A DNA stretch of 64,000 nucleotides from Glandiceps talaboti (GCF_964340395.1 NC_135549.1:29748332-29812331), one strand, 5' to 3'. Positions 50,645 to 62,628 are shown, counted from the first letter of the stretch. The notes: a model not told the origin generated them from the sequence alone. Translations and numbers: made by a program.

Positions 50645-51628
50645 CAGTATAATTTGGTAAATGAAGAACAATACAGCTATGACGTACCTTGTACTTCACA
50701 TGTTTCACTATTAATAAACATTATACAGAATACAGTGATTATTAAAGTGCCAAGCATCTATTCACAACATCTTCTCGTGTTTTGTAATTAAAGAAATAAC
50801 AATTACTGCATGAATCACAAACAGAGACTCCATTCAAGTGTATAAACCTACATTTAAGACTTTGACCTTGACTTTCATCAATTATGAAATAAAGTTATTT
50901 CTTGCATATCACAGACACCTTGTAGTATTAACATGTTGCGAATTTAAAACATTATTATTTATAGGTAACATCATAGAAAAAAGAGAAATACACACATTAC
51001 TTTTTTTTGCATTCATATCACTGTTTTACTGAATGGAGGCCATATTTGAAGTACAAAACCAAGACTTACTGCATAATCCAAAATCTATAGTACATTGAGA
51101 TACCATTCAAGTTTTTGTCCATATATTATCAGGTGCAAGGTCTCTTATAAGATATTGATTTTTGACCTTGACCCTTCGGGTAAATGATCAACATCAAGCT
51201 ACTTCTTATACATTAAAGTGTTCAAAACGATAAAAGTTCTGGTCAAATCATAACCGTTCCAGTTGTTGGTAAGGTTAGTACAATGGTTTTTTCTCTTGCA
51301 TTTCAAAAGAAGCCATAAAATATTATCTTTATGTGACCCATATTCTTGGAACCTTGTGGTAGTGTTGTTGATTTATATTTATGCTGTAAGCTTTATACCT
51401 TTGTTGTGCACATGGTAAAGACAAAGGTAATTCACTTCATCGTGAGAGGGCGATGTTCGTCTTGACCTCTTGACCTTTCGCCTTCCCATCATGTTACGTG
51501 GCGTGGATGGTGATGAAGAATTAAACCAGCAAAGTGTCGATCACAATTCAAACGAACAGTCTTGAGTTGTTGTTGTTGTTGTTGTTGTTGTTTCTGTTGT
51601 TGTTGTTGTTTTTGTTGTTTTTGTTGTT

Positions 51629-51659
<31 letters not shown>

Positions 51660-51675
51660 TTGTTGCTGCTGCTGC

Positions 51676-51726
<51 letters not shown>

Positions 51727-52089
51727 GTGAGAGCCTAGTGTGTGTGTGTGCAGTGATAACACGAGGCGCAAACTGGTCGAGCGGCTGGGACGGCAGAAAG
51801 CGTCTCCGGGCCTCCGATCGGCAACCGACCGTCACTTTTATAAGACTGATTGCACGGTGGGTCCAAGAGATGTACTGTTCAACTTGTCTCGTGTTCTATA
51901 CGAACACTGAAATGTTTGGCAAGGTCATGACAATGCACGTGTCAAAAACGTTGATTCTTGGACAATTATGATTGAAAAGAAGAAATGGAGTTGTCTTATA
52001 ACTGGTGAATTAAATAAATATCATGTACATTTAAATCATTGCATGTCCTTTCATTAAACCTGAGGATTGTTAGAGCCTAGAGGTAGACT
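50645..52089. other. No gene; repeats
   Basis: Contains a TGACCTTGAC-type dispersed repeat block (about 50,815-51,220) like those at 9.3-10.1 and 29.2-30.1 kb, then a TTG microsatellite. Leu- and Asn-rich open frames through it are artefacts. Confidence 0.65.
51566..51726. repeat. (TTG)n microsatellite with TGC interruptions
   Basis: Trinucleotide TTG/TGT array with a few CTG and TTT variants. Confidence 0.96.
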
Positions 52090-54195
52090 TTTTTATTAAT
52101 TTTTTAATAATTTAATGTATTTAAAACACTGTATCCATAAATGGGTTTTCGTGCAGATGTTAAAAGAAAAAAATATATATAAATGTACATAAAGCAGAAC
52201 ACATACAATAAAAACAGTAAGGTGGAAAATAAAATCTACAATGACACATAAAAAACATAAAGCTATTTGATTCTATTGTTTGCAACAATGGATGCCCTAT
52301 ATGCAAAAGATCTATTATGCGCATTTGGGATATGGTAATTGCTTCTAGTATTGTGCGAATGAATTGAGGAGTTTGTAGTCAATAGATCTGAAATATAGGA
52401 TGGAACTTTGTTTCTGAGACATTTGATAACAAGTTTGTTGAAATGTTTATCGTGCCTTTCTTGAATTGTTGGCCAGTCTAACGAGATTCTAGCAGCAGTA
52501 ACGTGATCAGATTTTTTCAGACCACATTGAATGCGGACTGCAAGATTGACAATGCGTTGCAAGCTGGCTTTAAGTGTAAGGTTGCAGTTTGAGTAGATGC
52601 TATCACAGTAATCTAAGAGTGAGAAAACAGTGGCAGAGATTACATGTTTTCGAATATTTTCGGGTATACATCGTCTGGCCCGGGCCAGTCTGATGAGGCG
52701 GTATCCGCAGGCCCGACGAAGATAAGCGATCGACGTGGTGTGACCATTTGAGTTCAGAGTCAAGTCTGATACCCAGACAAGTAGCAGTGGAGGTCGAGTG
52801 AATTGTATGGTCTCTGACTTTGAGAATTTTGATATGGTCGGGTACTTTTTTAAGTAGTTGACTGGTGCCGAGGAACATATATTGATATTTTGAAATGTTT
52901 GGTTTTAGTAAGTTTGAGTGAAACCAGGTTGTTAGGCGGTCGATTTCGTTGGCCATTTCACTGTGCAAGTTGTCAAGTTGTGAGATAGATGCAGACTTTA
53001 GGATGTTAATATCATCAGTATGTCCGTACACACAGACGCTGCCTTGAGGCACGCCGGTTACAACAGGAGTCTGATCTGAAGTTATCTTTCCAAGTTTAAC
53101 ACACTGTGTACGGTCTGAGAGGTAACTTTGAAACTAGGTCAGCGCAGTTGGGTGGATATTGTAACGTCGGAGTTTGTGTACTAGGATTTCATGGTTAACT
53201 GAGTCAAATGCTTTCGATAAGTCCAGCATCAGAAGACATGATATTTTCTTTGTATGCATATTTTGAAGTATGTCATCGGTGATCGTTTGTAGTAGTGTTG
53301 ATGTTGAATGTCGTTGTCGAAAACCGGAGAAAGTTGGATGAAGAATATTATTTGTTTCCAAGTAAGCACTGAATTGCTTACAGACAAGTCGTTCCAAAAC
53401 CTTTGACAAGGTAGGCAATAATGAGATGGGCCGGTAATTAGAAATGTCTTGTTTATCCTGTTTTCCATTTTTGAAGATGGGAACTATTGTTGCTTTTTTC
53501 CACTGAATGGGCATAATTCCTTGGGATAAAGACATATTAAAAATTTGAGTCACTGACGGAATGATAGCTGGTATGGAAAGTTTAATCAGACGTGAGTCGA
53601 AATCATCCGGGGAAGATGATTTGTTTGACGGCACAGAGGTCAGTTCAGAATGGACATCTTCTTCGGAGATAGTCAAGAATTGAAATTGCACACCAGGTGT
53701 CGGTATGTGATCTAACAAACGGTTCTGTTTGTTGAAGATCCAGTGAACCAACATTTGCGAAATAGTTATCGAAGTTATTTGCAAGAGGTAAGGCATCATC
53801 ATGAACAGGTAAAACGGTAGTGGACGGTTTCAGAAGTTCGTTTACTTTGTTCCAGACTTTGTGACCGTTGTTGATGTTTTCAGAGATGATTCCTTCATAA
53901 AACTGACACTTCGCACTCGCTATTTCCTTTTTCACAAGGTTACGCTGTTTGACGTACTCACACCAGTAGACGTGGTGCATTTTACGAAGCCAGTCACGAA
54001 GGCGCATCTTTTCTTTGATAGATGTAGAAATCCAAGGGTTAGCTTTAGGGCGGACACGGACTTCAGTTATGGGAGCATGACGATCAACAACAGTAGAAAA
54101 CAATGAAATCCAAGTTGAAAGTGCTTGATTGACATTGTCAGACGTTGATATGTTCTTCCAGGGTACACACTTAAGATCATGTATGAATTTATCCG
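52090..54195 (-). mobile_element. Non-LTR retrotransposon (LINE), 5'-truncated and dead
   Basis: Minus-strand coding pieces: post-endonuclease region (FSTVVDRHAPITEVRVRPKA, near 54,100); RT with NYRPISLLPTLSKVLERLV, motif A LMLDLSKAFDSV and motif B GVPQGS; C-terminal region with TCLGIRLDSELKWSHHV and FSLLDYCDSIYSNC. Defects: a frameshift near 53,740; Trp to stop (TAG) just after ALT near 53,134; loss of the segment between GVPQGS and the YxDD box (reads GVPQGSVCVYGHTDD); and a frameshift near 52,700. Most of the endonuclease is absent, with truncation at about 54,195 where another repeat begins. The Jockey/CR1 group is likely. Confidence 0.9.
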
Positions 54196-54198
54196 AGT

Positions 54199-54510
54199 AT
54201 TAGACCATTCGATATCCTGGGGGGGGGGGGGGCTTGGAAGATTGTGGAGAGTCATTATTTTTTCCCCATCTGCTTGCCTGAGAATTATTTTTTTTCTCCT
54301 TCGCCTATGCTGGCAACTTTTTTTTTTTTGCTTTTTTGAGATATCCAGATTTTTTTTACGTCAATGTTGAACACCTACATCTGTTGCCACAATTTTCTGT
54401 TTGGTTTTCGCACAGGTTAATACAGAGAGTAAAAAGATGCTGTTCTACCACACACAGATTTTATTTAGAAAACTACATATTTCATACATGTTTGATTTTC
54501 AATTTAGGTT
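54199..54510 (+). repeat. Dispersed repeat, copy 2 (pairs with 1.43 kb)
   Basis: Begins TTAGACCATTCGATATCCTG with a longer G-run than copy 1, then follows it to GATTTTCAATTTA. Its left edge coincides with the truncated 5' end of the LINE. Confidence 0.8.
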
Positions 54511-55028
54511 TAATTTAATTTCTAATTTTTCAAAGATTTACAAATCTTTATCTTGAGGCCATCTGACTATACAAAGCCACCCCTTTCACACCCCAAATCT
54601 TTTCCTTACTCTCCCATTTTCTCTTCAGCCCCCTCCCCGTAAATTCTGCTCGTTTCCTAAATGAATGTTTGGTCACACCGATTCCTTGAATGTAGTTTTT
54701 TCAAGTGAACGAATAAACTTGTCCCATGATAACTAAAACAGACAAACCGGTACAATCTGCAAGACGTCTTTCATCATTGTGAAGTAATTTATCTTCATAT
54801 GCCCAGGAATACTAAGGCTTCCTCTGAAACTTCGACTTTACTGGAAGGCCGTTGTTACACTAGTGAAATCTCTAAACAAATTGAGCATGAACAGATCATG
54901 ATATACTATACTTTCATGTTAATGTAACCAAGAACGTGATGCATATTATCTATAAGGCCCCAAAAGGAATTATTTCTGGTCAGGACAGTTTATCTAAACT
55001 GGTGCGTCGACGCGATTTTTTCTTTTAA

Positions 55029-55104
55029 TTATCGAATGCATGAAGTTTACATTAAATATGGATCGAATTATCACATTTCGACGAAACTCATCAACTCGAA
55101 GATA

Positions 55105-55194
<90 letters not shown>

Positions 55195-55277
55195 TTATAT
55201 TAAACATCTTCGAGTTGAGTTTCGTCGAAATGTGATAATTCGATCCATATTTAATGTAAACTTCATGCATTCGATAA
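55029..55277. repeat. Long inverted repeat around an (AT)n core
   Basis: Arms of about 80 bp (left about 55,029-55,108; right about 55,196-55,277) are reverse-complementary except for a 3-nt indel. Examples are ATGAAGTTTACATTAAATAT / ATATTTAATGTAAACTTCAT. The centre is an AT array of about 82 bp (55,109-55,191). The structure is cruciform-capable. Confidence 0.93.
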
Positions 55278-55542
55278 CTAACTTTTCTGATGTCACCCGT
55301 GTTTGCACTTTAACAATTAATGAAAAAAAATTCTTGCAAATCTCTCATTACGAACGTTGCACTATGTTTCGTAATACTTTGAATGTGGACGTTTATTTAC
55401 TTGAACAAGAAATCATAGGAATGGCTTTGTACAACTAGTAAATGGCAAATAGCTATGTCCCTATGAACTAGTAGTTTAGCAGGTCGCACGCTTGTGTCTG
55501 ATTCTATTCTGTCTGGTTCTTACATTGCCGTTATTCTAATAC

Positions 55543-55543
55543 G

Positions 55544-55583
<40 letters not shown>

Positions 55584-55640
55584 GGTGTTGGTGTTGTGGT
55601 GTTGTTGTGGTGGTGGTGGTGGTGTGGTGTTTTTGTTGTT
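55543..55640. repeat. (TTG)n/(GTG)n microsatellite
   Basis: TTG array (about 55,543-55,583) passing into GTG/TGG-rich sequence to about 55,640. Confidence 0.9.
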
Positions 55641-58600
55641 AGTTTTGTTGTTTGAGGCGGTGCTGTTTTGTAAAGCAAATAACCTACAGTCGATGCATTA
55701 TAAATATACATGTGCACGTACACGAACAACAAACCCCTCTATCACGGACTGGGACTTATAAACTAACTGTTTTGTGTGTACCTTGTGATTTAGGTCCATT
55801 ATTCCTTGTGAGCAGCTTCAATAACGTCAATGTAAAGACAGAATGAATCATACACAAGCATGCCTTCTGTTGACACTATTAGTTCATAGCTATTTTAACC
55901 GTGTACGATTCGAGTACATTAATTATTTTCTTAACCTGGTAGGTTCCTTGTTAACAGCTTCAACAAAGGTTGTTTATTAGTTCAGGAATGTGTAACCAAA
56001 ACTTTTACAAACTGTCTTGAAAGTGACAGCATAATTTATATGATTAATTGTACATGTTGACACGGTAGTCAACAAGCTCAATAAGGCTAAATATTTAATT
56101 ATGAATTTTGCAACAATTATATGGTGAACTTCCAGGTTATGAACGTTATCTTACAACGTGTGCTGGAAAAATGTTGTGTCTGAAATTGTAATCAAACATG
56201 TTTGTCATTTCCGATCATGACGCCATTCATCTGTCATCATAGAGTATGTATCAGTAGAATGGGTTTTGTCATATTAGTTGATAGTTGCGTTGCCTGCGAA
56301 GACCAACCCTTCGTAGCTCCGTACTACATAATATCCACATGTAACAAAACATCGGACCATAACTGGTAAGTGTTCCCTACAACTTATATTATTGGTGAAT
56401 AATAATCTCCTGGCCATATCACATCATTTTTGACGACAAGTATGAACTGGACAAATATAAAGTATTAGACAATAACGGCAATTGATCTATACTGACATAT
56501 CTAAATACATCAATACAATTCTGTCTTCAAATGAAAATTCATCTGTGTTGGTAAACCACTGTAGCTATTCGGGATTTCACTTTGGTCCTCAACACAATTT
56601 GTTAGCAAGACTGCCGTGTTCAATCGAATTGTTCAGCCAATTTTGGGCTTGGAACAAATAAAAAGGTTTAGGTCGCTAAATTATGAATGAAATGGCTATG
56701 GGTGTGTGTGTATGTGTGTGTATGTGAGAATAATCTTGCAAATTTATGTATCTCTAATCACAGTGCTCTAACATTTCTTTCGCAAAGCTAATTTTACATT
56801 GTGATACTGTCTGAATGGGTCCTTGGGAGAATGTTTTATCCGCCAATAACTACATCTATACAATAACCGACCTCAATATATAACCCATAATATGTTCTGA
56901 CATTTGATTTTCAGCTGTAATTGCAATCTTACCTGATATCGTTAGTTTTATTTTGGTTTCACCGTTTAGTCCTAATGCAGCTGATAATTTACAGTATATA
57001 TATTCATAGTTTTGTTCCCCCTCTGGTTTAGACGACATGTCCAAATATTGACAACTAGTTGATTGCTTCCTGGTAGAAACGGACACATGTCAAGTAACTT
57101 CCTCATAACGTGGCTAACTGTGCTCAGCATAATGTATTTGTTGACAGTAAGACGGTATGTCAAAATACTGGCAAGTGAAAACTGGTAGACTATTATATCT
57201 CCTGGTAGAAATGGATAAATGTCAAGCAATTTCCTTACAATATGCCTAACTGTGTTCAATATAATGCATCTGTTGACACCAATAACACTAATATATTGAA
57301 TTGATAACGACGGTTCTGTAGACGAGTACTTCGAGGTAAAATGCCCAACCTTGCAATGCAAACAATAGTACGTCTGGAAGATTAATAATAGTTCATGATC
57401 TTTGAGATGAAATGTCGTATGAGTTGATAATAATTGTTGGCAAATGACAAAAGTCAGTACTTGAGTTGATGTGTATGATATGCGTATATAGAAAACAAAT
57501 AATTACTGACTTAATAAAAAAAATAGACTGCTCATTTCTAGAATGAATTACTTGTTCATTGTTTAATCTGAGCTTATTTTGCTGACATCTCCTGACAGTT
57601 AATCTTGCCTATGTATGAAGTCTACGATTACCAGAAAAATATGGTGACCATTTAAAGCTGCACTAGCTGCAACTGTAACGTGTTTTTTTTTAACTGTTCT
57701 GTTCAATATAATGACTTATACTCGTAATATTGCACACTCTGAATTGTATTGAATCACGTGAATAAACATATTTGTGTAGCTATACACACTATATGCAAAT
57801 CGCTATGGCTATTTTATTACATCATCAACCAAACAGAACATACACAAATAAAAAAAAGTAGAAACACATCTCATCGCCCACGCAGAAGTTTAATATTCTT
57901 GTGTGGAGCCACTTTCCCTATTCCATGGTCCAATAAATCCAAGAAGATCGATTTTTGAGTCCACACCAAAAAATCAGCATCACGATTTAAACTTATTACT
58001 ATTTTACTTATAGACAAAAGACACCTCTAATTGATATAAACATTTATTTATTGGTATTGTAGTAATTTTCAGTCAATATATATTGTTGACTATCTGATTG
58101 AAAATATGAAAACCCCAGTCTCAATTACTACAGGCTTAATATAAAAAATGTACATAGTTTTAATATGTTGTAAAATCGCCAAGATATTCTTATAGTCAGT
58201 TCACATCACAAACAAATAGATCTAGAACTTGACGGCTAATTGGATAAAACACCTAATACCACATTCCGATCACTGTCACCTACTTTGAGTGTAAATGCAA
58301 GTATACATGTGAAAATCAGAGATAGCAATTTAGTTGTATAATGAACACAGTCATGTTACGTCATCACCACAAAGGGAGGCGTGGTATTTAAATAGTAGGA
58401 AATACAACTCGTTTACTTAAATAAATTACTAAATTGATTTGTCTATGCAACTACATGCAATAATTATATAGATTATATCAAAAGTATACCTTTTTATGGG
58501 AAATAGCGAAAACTAGAAGATATTACCATTGAGTCATTCAAACAAACATTTTTGTAAAACAAAATCTGTCAATGTACGTAAGGAAATTAAATAAAGCGGC

Positions 58601-59060
58601 CCGGGGAAAACACAAGTAATCACAACATGACATCCAGGTCATGGCATTTGTTTTTTACTTCCCAATATTGAAATATCACCATCCCTGCATAAATAGTTTG
58701 ATTAGCTGTGTTTACTTATGAGCACAATTGATAAGTTGTCTTTATCCAGTTTATTTCAAAAGTACTTTCTATACCTAAAATACTGAAATGCTTACATATA
58801 TGTATTTTTTTAGTGATGGCTAATTAATTTCAAATACAATCTTGATTTATGTTGTTTCACGATGCAATGTCATATGATTCGTGCAGTTACACTCCTATTG
58901 AAATGCTTTCAACATGACACCCCTAATAAACATAGTGTCACTAAGGTACGTGTGTAGACGCATTTGATGCCTAAACTATTTCTGCCAAATACTCGAATAC
59001 TAATGACCAAACTCATCTTCAGCGGTTTTCACATTCCAACATATTGTTTTTGTCTTGGAT
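55641..59060. other. Intergenic/5' region of the LRR-Ig gene
   Basis: No coding gene is supported. A 5' non-coding exon of the LRR-Ig gene probably lies here, because its coding exon starts at a good acceptor. A 132-bp tandem duplication occurs at 57,050-57,312. Confidence 0.55.
57050..57312 (-). repeat. Two-unit 132-bp tandem duplication in an open frame
   Basis: Units share TCCTGGTAGAAANGGANAAATGTCAAG and 'AACTGTG.TCA..ATAATG' at 57,069 and 57,201. On the minus strand both read in one frame (VRKLLDIYPFLPG and MRKLLDMCPFLPG). No known domain. Confidence 0.7.
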
Positions 59061-59079
59061 ATTTCAGAGAGTTTGCAGG

Positions 59080-61365
59080 ATGGTGTTACAGATGCTGTGG
59101 ACGACATTGCTCGGAGGCTTCATATTCACATTGTTAATAACTACTGCAGCAACATGTCCAACCGTATGCTCTTGTTCAGAAACAACTGTTTACTGTAATG
59201 GGCGCGGATTAACAGAAATCCCAACTGACGTCCCCAATACCACGACGCATTTATATCTTAATAGCAATGCTTTAGTTTCCATAGGGAACTATTCCTTTGG
59301 TGGTTTATCTAGCCTGGTATACCTTAATCTCGAAACTAACCAGATTGAAGAATTGGCCCTGTTAGCCTTTGTTGGTTTACGTAATTTGGAATATTTACGT
59401 CTTTATAACAACAGACTTTCTACCATACCGGAGGATGTCTTCAAAGAACTGACAAATCTTACAGACTTGTTCATTCAAAGTAATGACATTACCGTGCTAG
59501 CGGAGAACACCTTTCGTTATCTACATAGTTTGAATCGTCTTGAATTACACTACAACGAACTAACTACCTTACCAGAGAACATATTCAGAGGACTAAACAA
59601 CCTCCAGTACCTATACCTCCAAGTAAATGAGTTTACCACAATAGATAATTTCAATCTCAACGTTCTTTACAATTTACAATATTTGTATCTCTACAACAAC
59701 AGAATTCAAACCTTATCAGATGACATATTCGCTAACCTAACCAATCTACGATATCTGTATCTGTATGGCAACTCCATTACGTCATTGCCAGAGAATATAT
59801 TTCAAGGATTGACAGAGTTGTACGATGTAAGACTGAACAGTAATTCCATCAGTACATTACATGAAAATATCTTTGATGGATTAGCTAGCCTGTATTATCT
59901 GTACTTATACAGCAATTCGATTACTACACTACCAGAACAAATATTTCATGGTTTGGATAGTCTATATCAACTGCAGCTGCACAGCAACTACCTAACTACC
60001 CTACCGGATAATATCTTCGAGGGGTTAAGTAAACTGAATCGTCTCTACTTGCACAGTAATTACATCACTGTCCTTCCAGGAAGTATCTTTACCGGTTTAG
60101 ACAATCTAGAGTATCTGCACATGTACAACAACCGCATATCTGCATTGCCAGGCAACATCTTCCTGGGATTAAACAATCTCAAGTATTTGTACATGTATTC
60201 TAACCATATCACAACCCTTCCAAAAGGTCTCTTTGACGATTTAGACAATCTGCAATATTTGTACATTAATAACAACTACATCACTACCTTACCAGATAAC
60301 ATCTTCGAGGGACTTAATAGTCTGGCTCGTCTGCACATGTACAGTAACTACATTACAACAATTTCAGGTACCTTTGGTTTAAGCAATCTGCAACGTCTGC
60401 ACATGTACGACAACCCATGGTCATGTGACTGTCGTTTACAAGATTTCAGACGATGGCTGGATAACAATACAAACAACCTACAGTTTTCAACTATCATTAC
60501 GAGATGTATTACTCCTGAACAACATGCAAATGAAGACATGTTAAGGATTCCGATGTCTAACTTGACGTGTTATTTGCCACCTGTATTTGATATGCAAATT
60601 AAGACAATTACATCATCAATAGGTAGCACCGTATCACTGGACTGTGATGTTACTGGTGAGCCAACGCCAACGACTAATTGGATCATGCCAAGTGGTATCT
60701 TACTTCGATCTGGTACCGGTGTATCATACAGTAAACCCGCTCTTTTCGAAAACGGTACTCTGGTTATTCCAATCACCCAAACTGAAGATGAAGGCGTGTA
60801 TACTTGCATTGCTTCCAATGCTGAAGGTACAGCGTTGGGGTCCCGAACACTTGAGTTGCTGGACGTCGCGGCGCCCTCAACGTTAGAAATTACTTACAGA
60901 CCGACTACGACTTCAGCTGTTATCAATACCGATTTTCAAACAGCACAGTCAGTTAACACAGGCAGTGGAGATATGTCGTTCACCAGCTATGTCGTCCTAG
61001 CATTTATAGGAGGTTTGTTAACAAGTCTACTTTGTGTCGCTGCAGTAAAAGTAGGTCGATATTTCTATAAGAGAGGAGCTAAAACTGTGAAATCCAAAAG
61101 TAACACGCCCGATGAAACAAATCTCCAAACGGTTGGTGACTCTATTTATGTAAATACCCAAGATAACCCCACCAATACTTTAGAGGACACCCGACATGGT
61201 AGACATACTGACTCACGCCACACTGAAATTGCCAAGTCTAGCCCCATATATCAAAACCTACCAGCTGTCGGTGCAACAGAGTCCGGATACACGTCTTTGA
61301 TACCAGAAACATCGCGAAGAAAATCTAGCAACTATGAAACGATGAATTTCTTAACCATAGTATGA
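59080..61365 (+). CDS. LRR-Ig single-pass receptor with ITAM-like tail
   Basis: The start is the ATG at 59,080; the frame is open further 5', but tttcag|AGAGTTTGCAGG just before it is a splice acceptor, so upstream codons are intronic. Product 761 aa in one coding exon. Signal peptide 1-25; LRRNT with Cx3CxCx6C (Cys 26, 30, 32, 39); about 16 LRRs of 24 residues (about 55-436); LRRCT (NPWSCDC, Cys 449/451, to about 497); one Ig domain (Cys 522 and 576, DEGVYTC); Ser/Thr-rich stalk; helix about 636-656; basic stop. The tail has Y690 VNT, Y724 QNL, Y737 TSL and Y752 ETM, and ends LTIV. YQNL-x9-YTSL fits the ITAM consensus (YxxL/I-x6-12-YxxL/I), YVN and YQN fit Grb2 SH2 sites, YETM fits the PI3K p85 site, and TIV fits a class I PDZ ligand. 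Extracellular LRR-Ig proteins act in recognition or adhesion; an immune role is inferred. A possible AATAAA is at 61,579. Confidence 0.93.
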   Translation: MVLQMLWTTLLGGFIFTLLITTAATCPTVCSCSETTVYCNGRGLTEIPTDVPNTTTHLYLNSNALVSIGNYSFGGLSSLVYLNLETNQIEELALLAFVGLRNLEYLRLYNNRLSTIPEDVFKELTNLTDLFIQSNDITVLAENTFRYLHSLNRLELHYNELTTLPENIFRGLNNLQYLYLQVNEFTTIDNFNLNVLYNLQYLYLYNNRIQTLSDDIFANLTNLRYLYLYGNSITSLPENIFQGLTELYDVRLNSNSISTLHENIFDGLASLYYLYLYSNSITTLPEQIFHGLDSLYQLQLHSNYLTTLPDNIFEGLSKLNRLYLHSNYITVLPGSIFTGLDNLEYLHMYNNRISALPGNIFLGLNNLKYLYMYSNHITTLPKGLFDDLDNLQYLYINNNYITTLPDNIFEGLNSLARLHMYSNYITTISGTFGLSNLQRLHMYDNPWSCDCRLQDFRRWLDNNTNNLQFSTIITRCITPEQHANEDMLRIPMSNLTCYLPPVFDMQIKTITSSIGSTVSLDCDVTGEPTPTTNWIMPSGILLRSGTGVSYSKPALFENGTLVIPITQTEDEGVYTCIASNAEGTALGSRTLELLDVAAPSTLEITYRPTTTSAVINTDFQTAQSVNTGSGDMSFTSYVVLAFIGGLLTSLLCVAAVKVGRYFYKRGAKTVKSKSNTPDETNLQTVGDSIYVNTQDNPTNTLEDTRHGRHTDSRHTEIAKSSPIYQNLPAVGATESGYTSLIPETSRRKSSNYETMNFLTIV

Positions 61366-62274
61366 TGCGTACTTCCCGTAACAATATTATCAATAATATC
61401 TGAAATTCTGTGATCATAACATTATGGAAATCGAGTAGTACACTTTTAATGTACCTCATTAATAACCTCTGTAAACTTTTACTTTTACTTTGTTCAAGAA
61501 ACCTCCAACCTATTCTCACCTAAATGATATCAACACTTCATCATTTTATAATCCAATATGTGTTAACTCTACGGGGAAAATAAAAGACTGGTGATATCCT
61601 AGATGACAAGGTGGGGATTTCCCAAATTTCTGGAATTATTTAAAAGGAGCAGGAACAAGCTTTAATTTGACAAAGTTTACATAGAATGATAGAACTTTGA
61701 TTTTGAGATAAATTTGTGCCCGTGACATATTCACCTTCACTTGTTTAAACGCGGACGTAAGACATTTGTCTTCAAAATTGGCGAATAAACATGTCTACAG
61801 TAAATAACACAAAAGGAACGTTAAGAAAGCTTTCGATTTCGTCGTCAAATTAAAGACAAATCAACTACTTATAATATCTCAAATCTATAATATATGAATA
61901 TAATTATTGACTATATCTGCATATAATTTGTTATATATACCTGTAATCGTACAGCAGCAAAATCCAGGTGAAATTTAATATGACAATTTTCTCAATAACG
62001 GTTAAATAATGTTATCTGTAACTAGATCCCTATTTTTATATTTTTGCTCCTTTTTTCGACTTCTTTATTGTTGTTGCAATTACTTAGCCATGTATGGTTG
62101 CCTAGTGATGATAACACTATTAATATCTGGACCATAAATGTACAGTTTAGCTGAGGAACAAGTAAATGATCTTGAAGGTCCATTCCTAGTACTATTCATA
62201 CACAGAGTAATGCAAATAAGTATTACGTGTAACATAATTATCAGTGACTAGTACATGATTATGTAATTCAGTAG
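61366..62274. other. 3' UTR and downstream sequence of the LRR-Ig gene
   Basis: AT-rich, with a candidate polyadenylation signal AATAAA at 61,579-61,584. No further coding exon is visible. Confidence 0.6.
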
Positions 62275-62367
62275 TCTGTAAGGTACGCCGTGATGGGGCG
62301 CCCTCACACATCGGTCAACCCCTACCAGCCAGTGACGGCGGGGGAACGACACGACGTATCTTACAGT
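62275..62367. repeat. Small GC-rich element with inverted ends
   Basis: CTGTAAGGTACG at the left and CGTATCTTACAG at the right are inverted with one mismatch and enclose a GC-rich core (GGGGCGCCCTCACACATCGG). The flanks contain a direct repeat, CTAGTACATG...TAATTCAGT, on both sides. The composition is sharply unlike the AT-rich surroundings. Identity is unknown (a MITE or a structured RNA-derived insertion). Confidence 0.55.
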
Positions 62368-62628
62368 CTAGTACATGTAATTCAGTTAACAAATAGGATT
62401 GAACCCTTTTCAATGAATGTACGCATGGTTTCTCTGCCAACGGGCAAATGTTATTGAGAAAAGGTCATACATTGAGAATTTTACCTCCCCTCACTTGAAC
62501 TCTTCCCACAGCTCAGCTTCCCATGAACTACTTCCCGGTCTAATACTACTATAAGGTGCATGAACTTTATTCGTTTTACTCAGCAATATGTATAGTTATC
62601 CAAGCATTTTAAAAACGAAGAGATATCA

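Noticed and set aside
51534-51971. Leu-rich or Asn/Thr-rich protein
   Set aside because: Frame through a TTG trinucleotide array, with no supporting domain or splice context.
59044-59079. Upstream start for the LRR-Ig protein
   Set aside because: The codon there is TTG, and the sequence up to TTTCAG reads as intron end. The ATG at 59,080 after the acceptor gives a better signal peptide.
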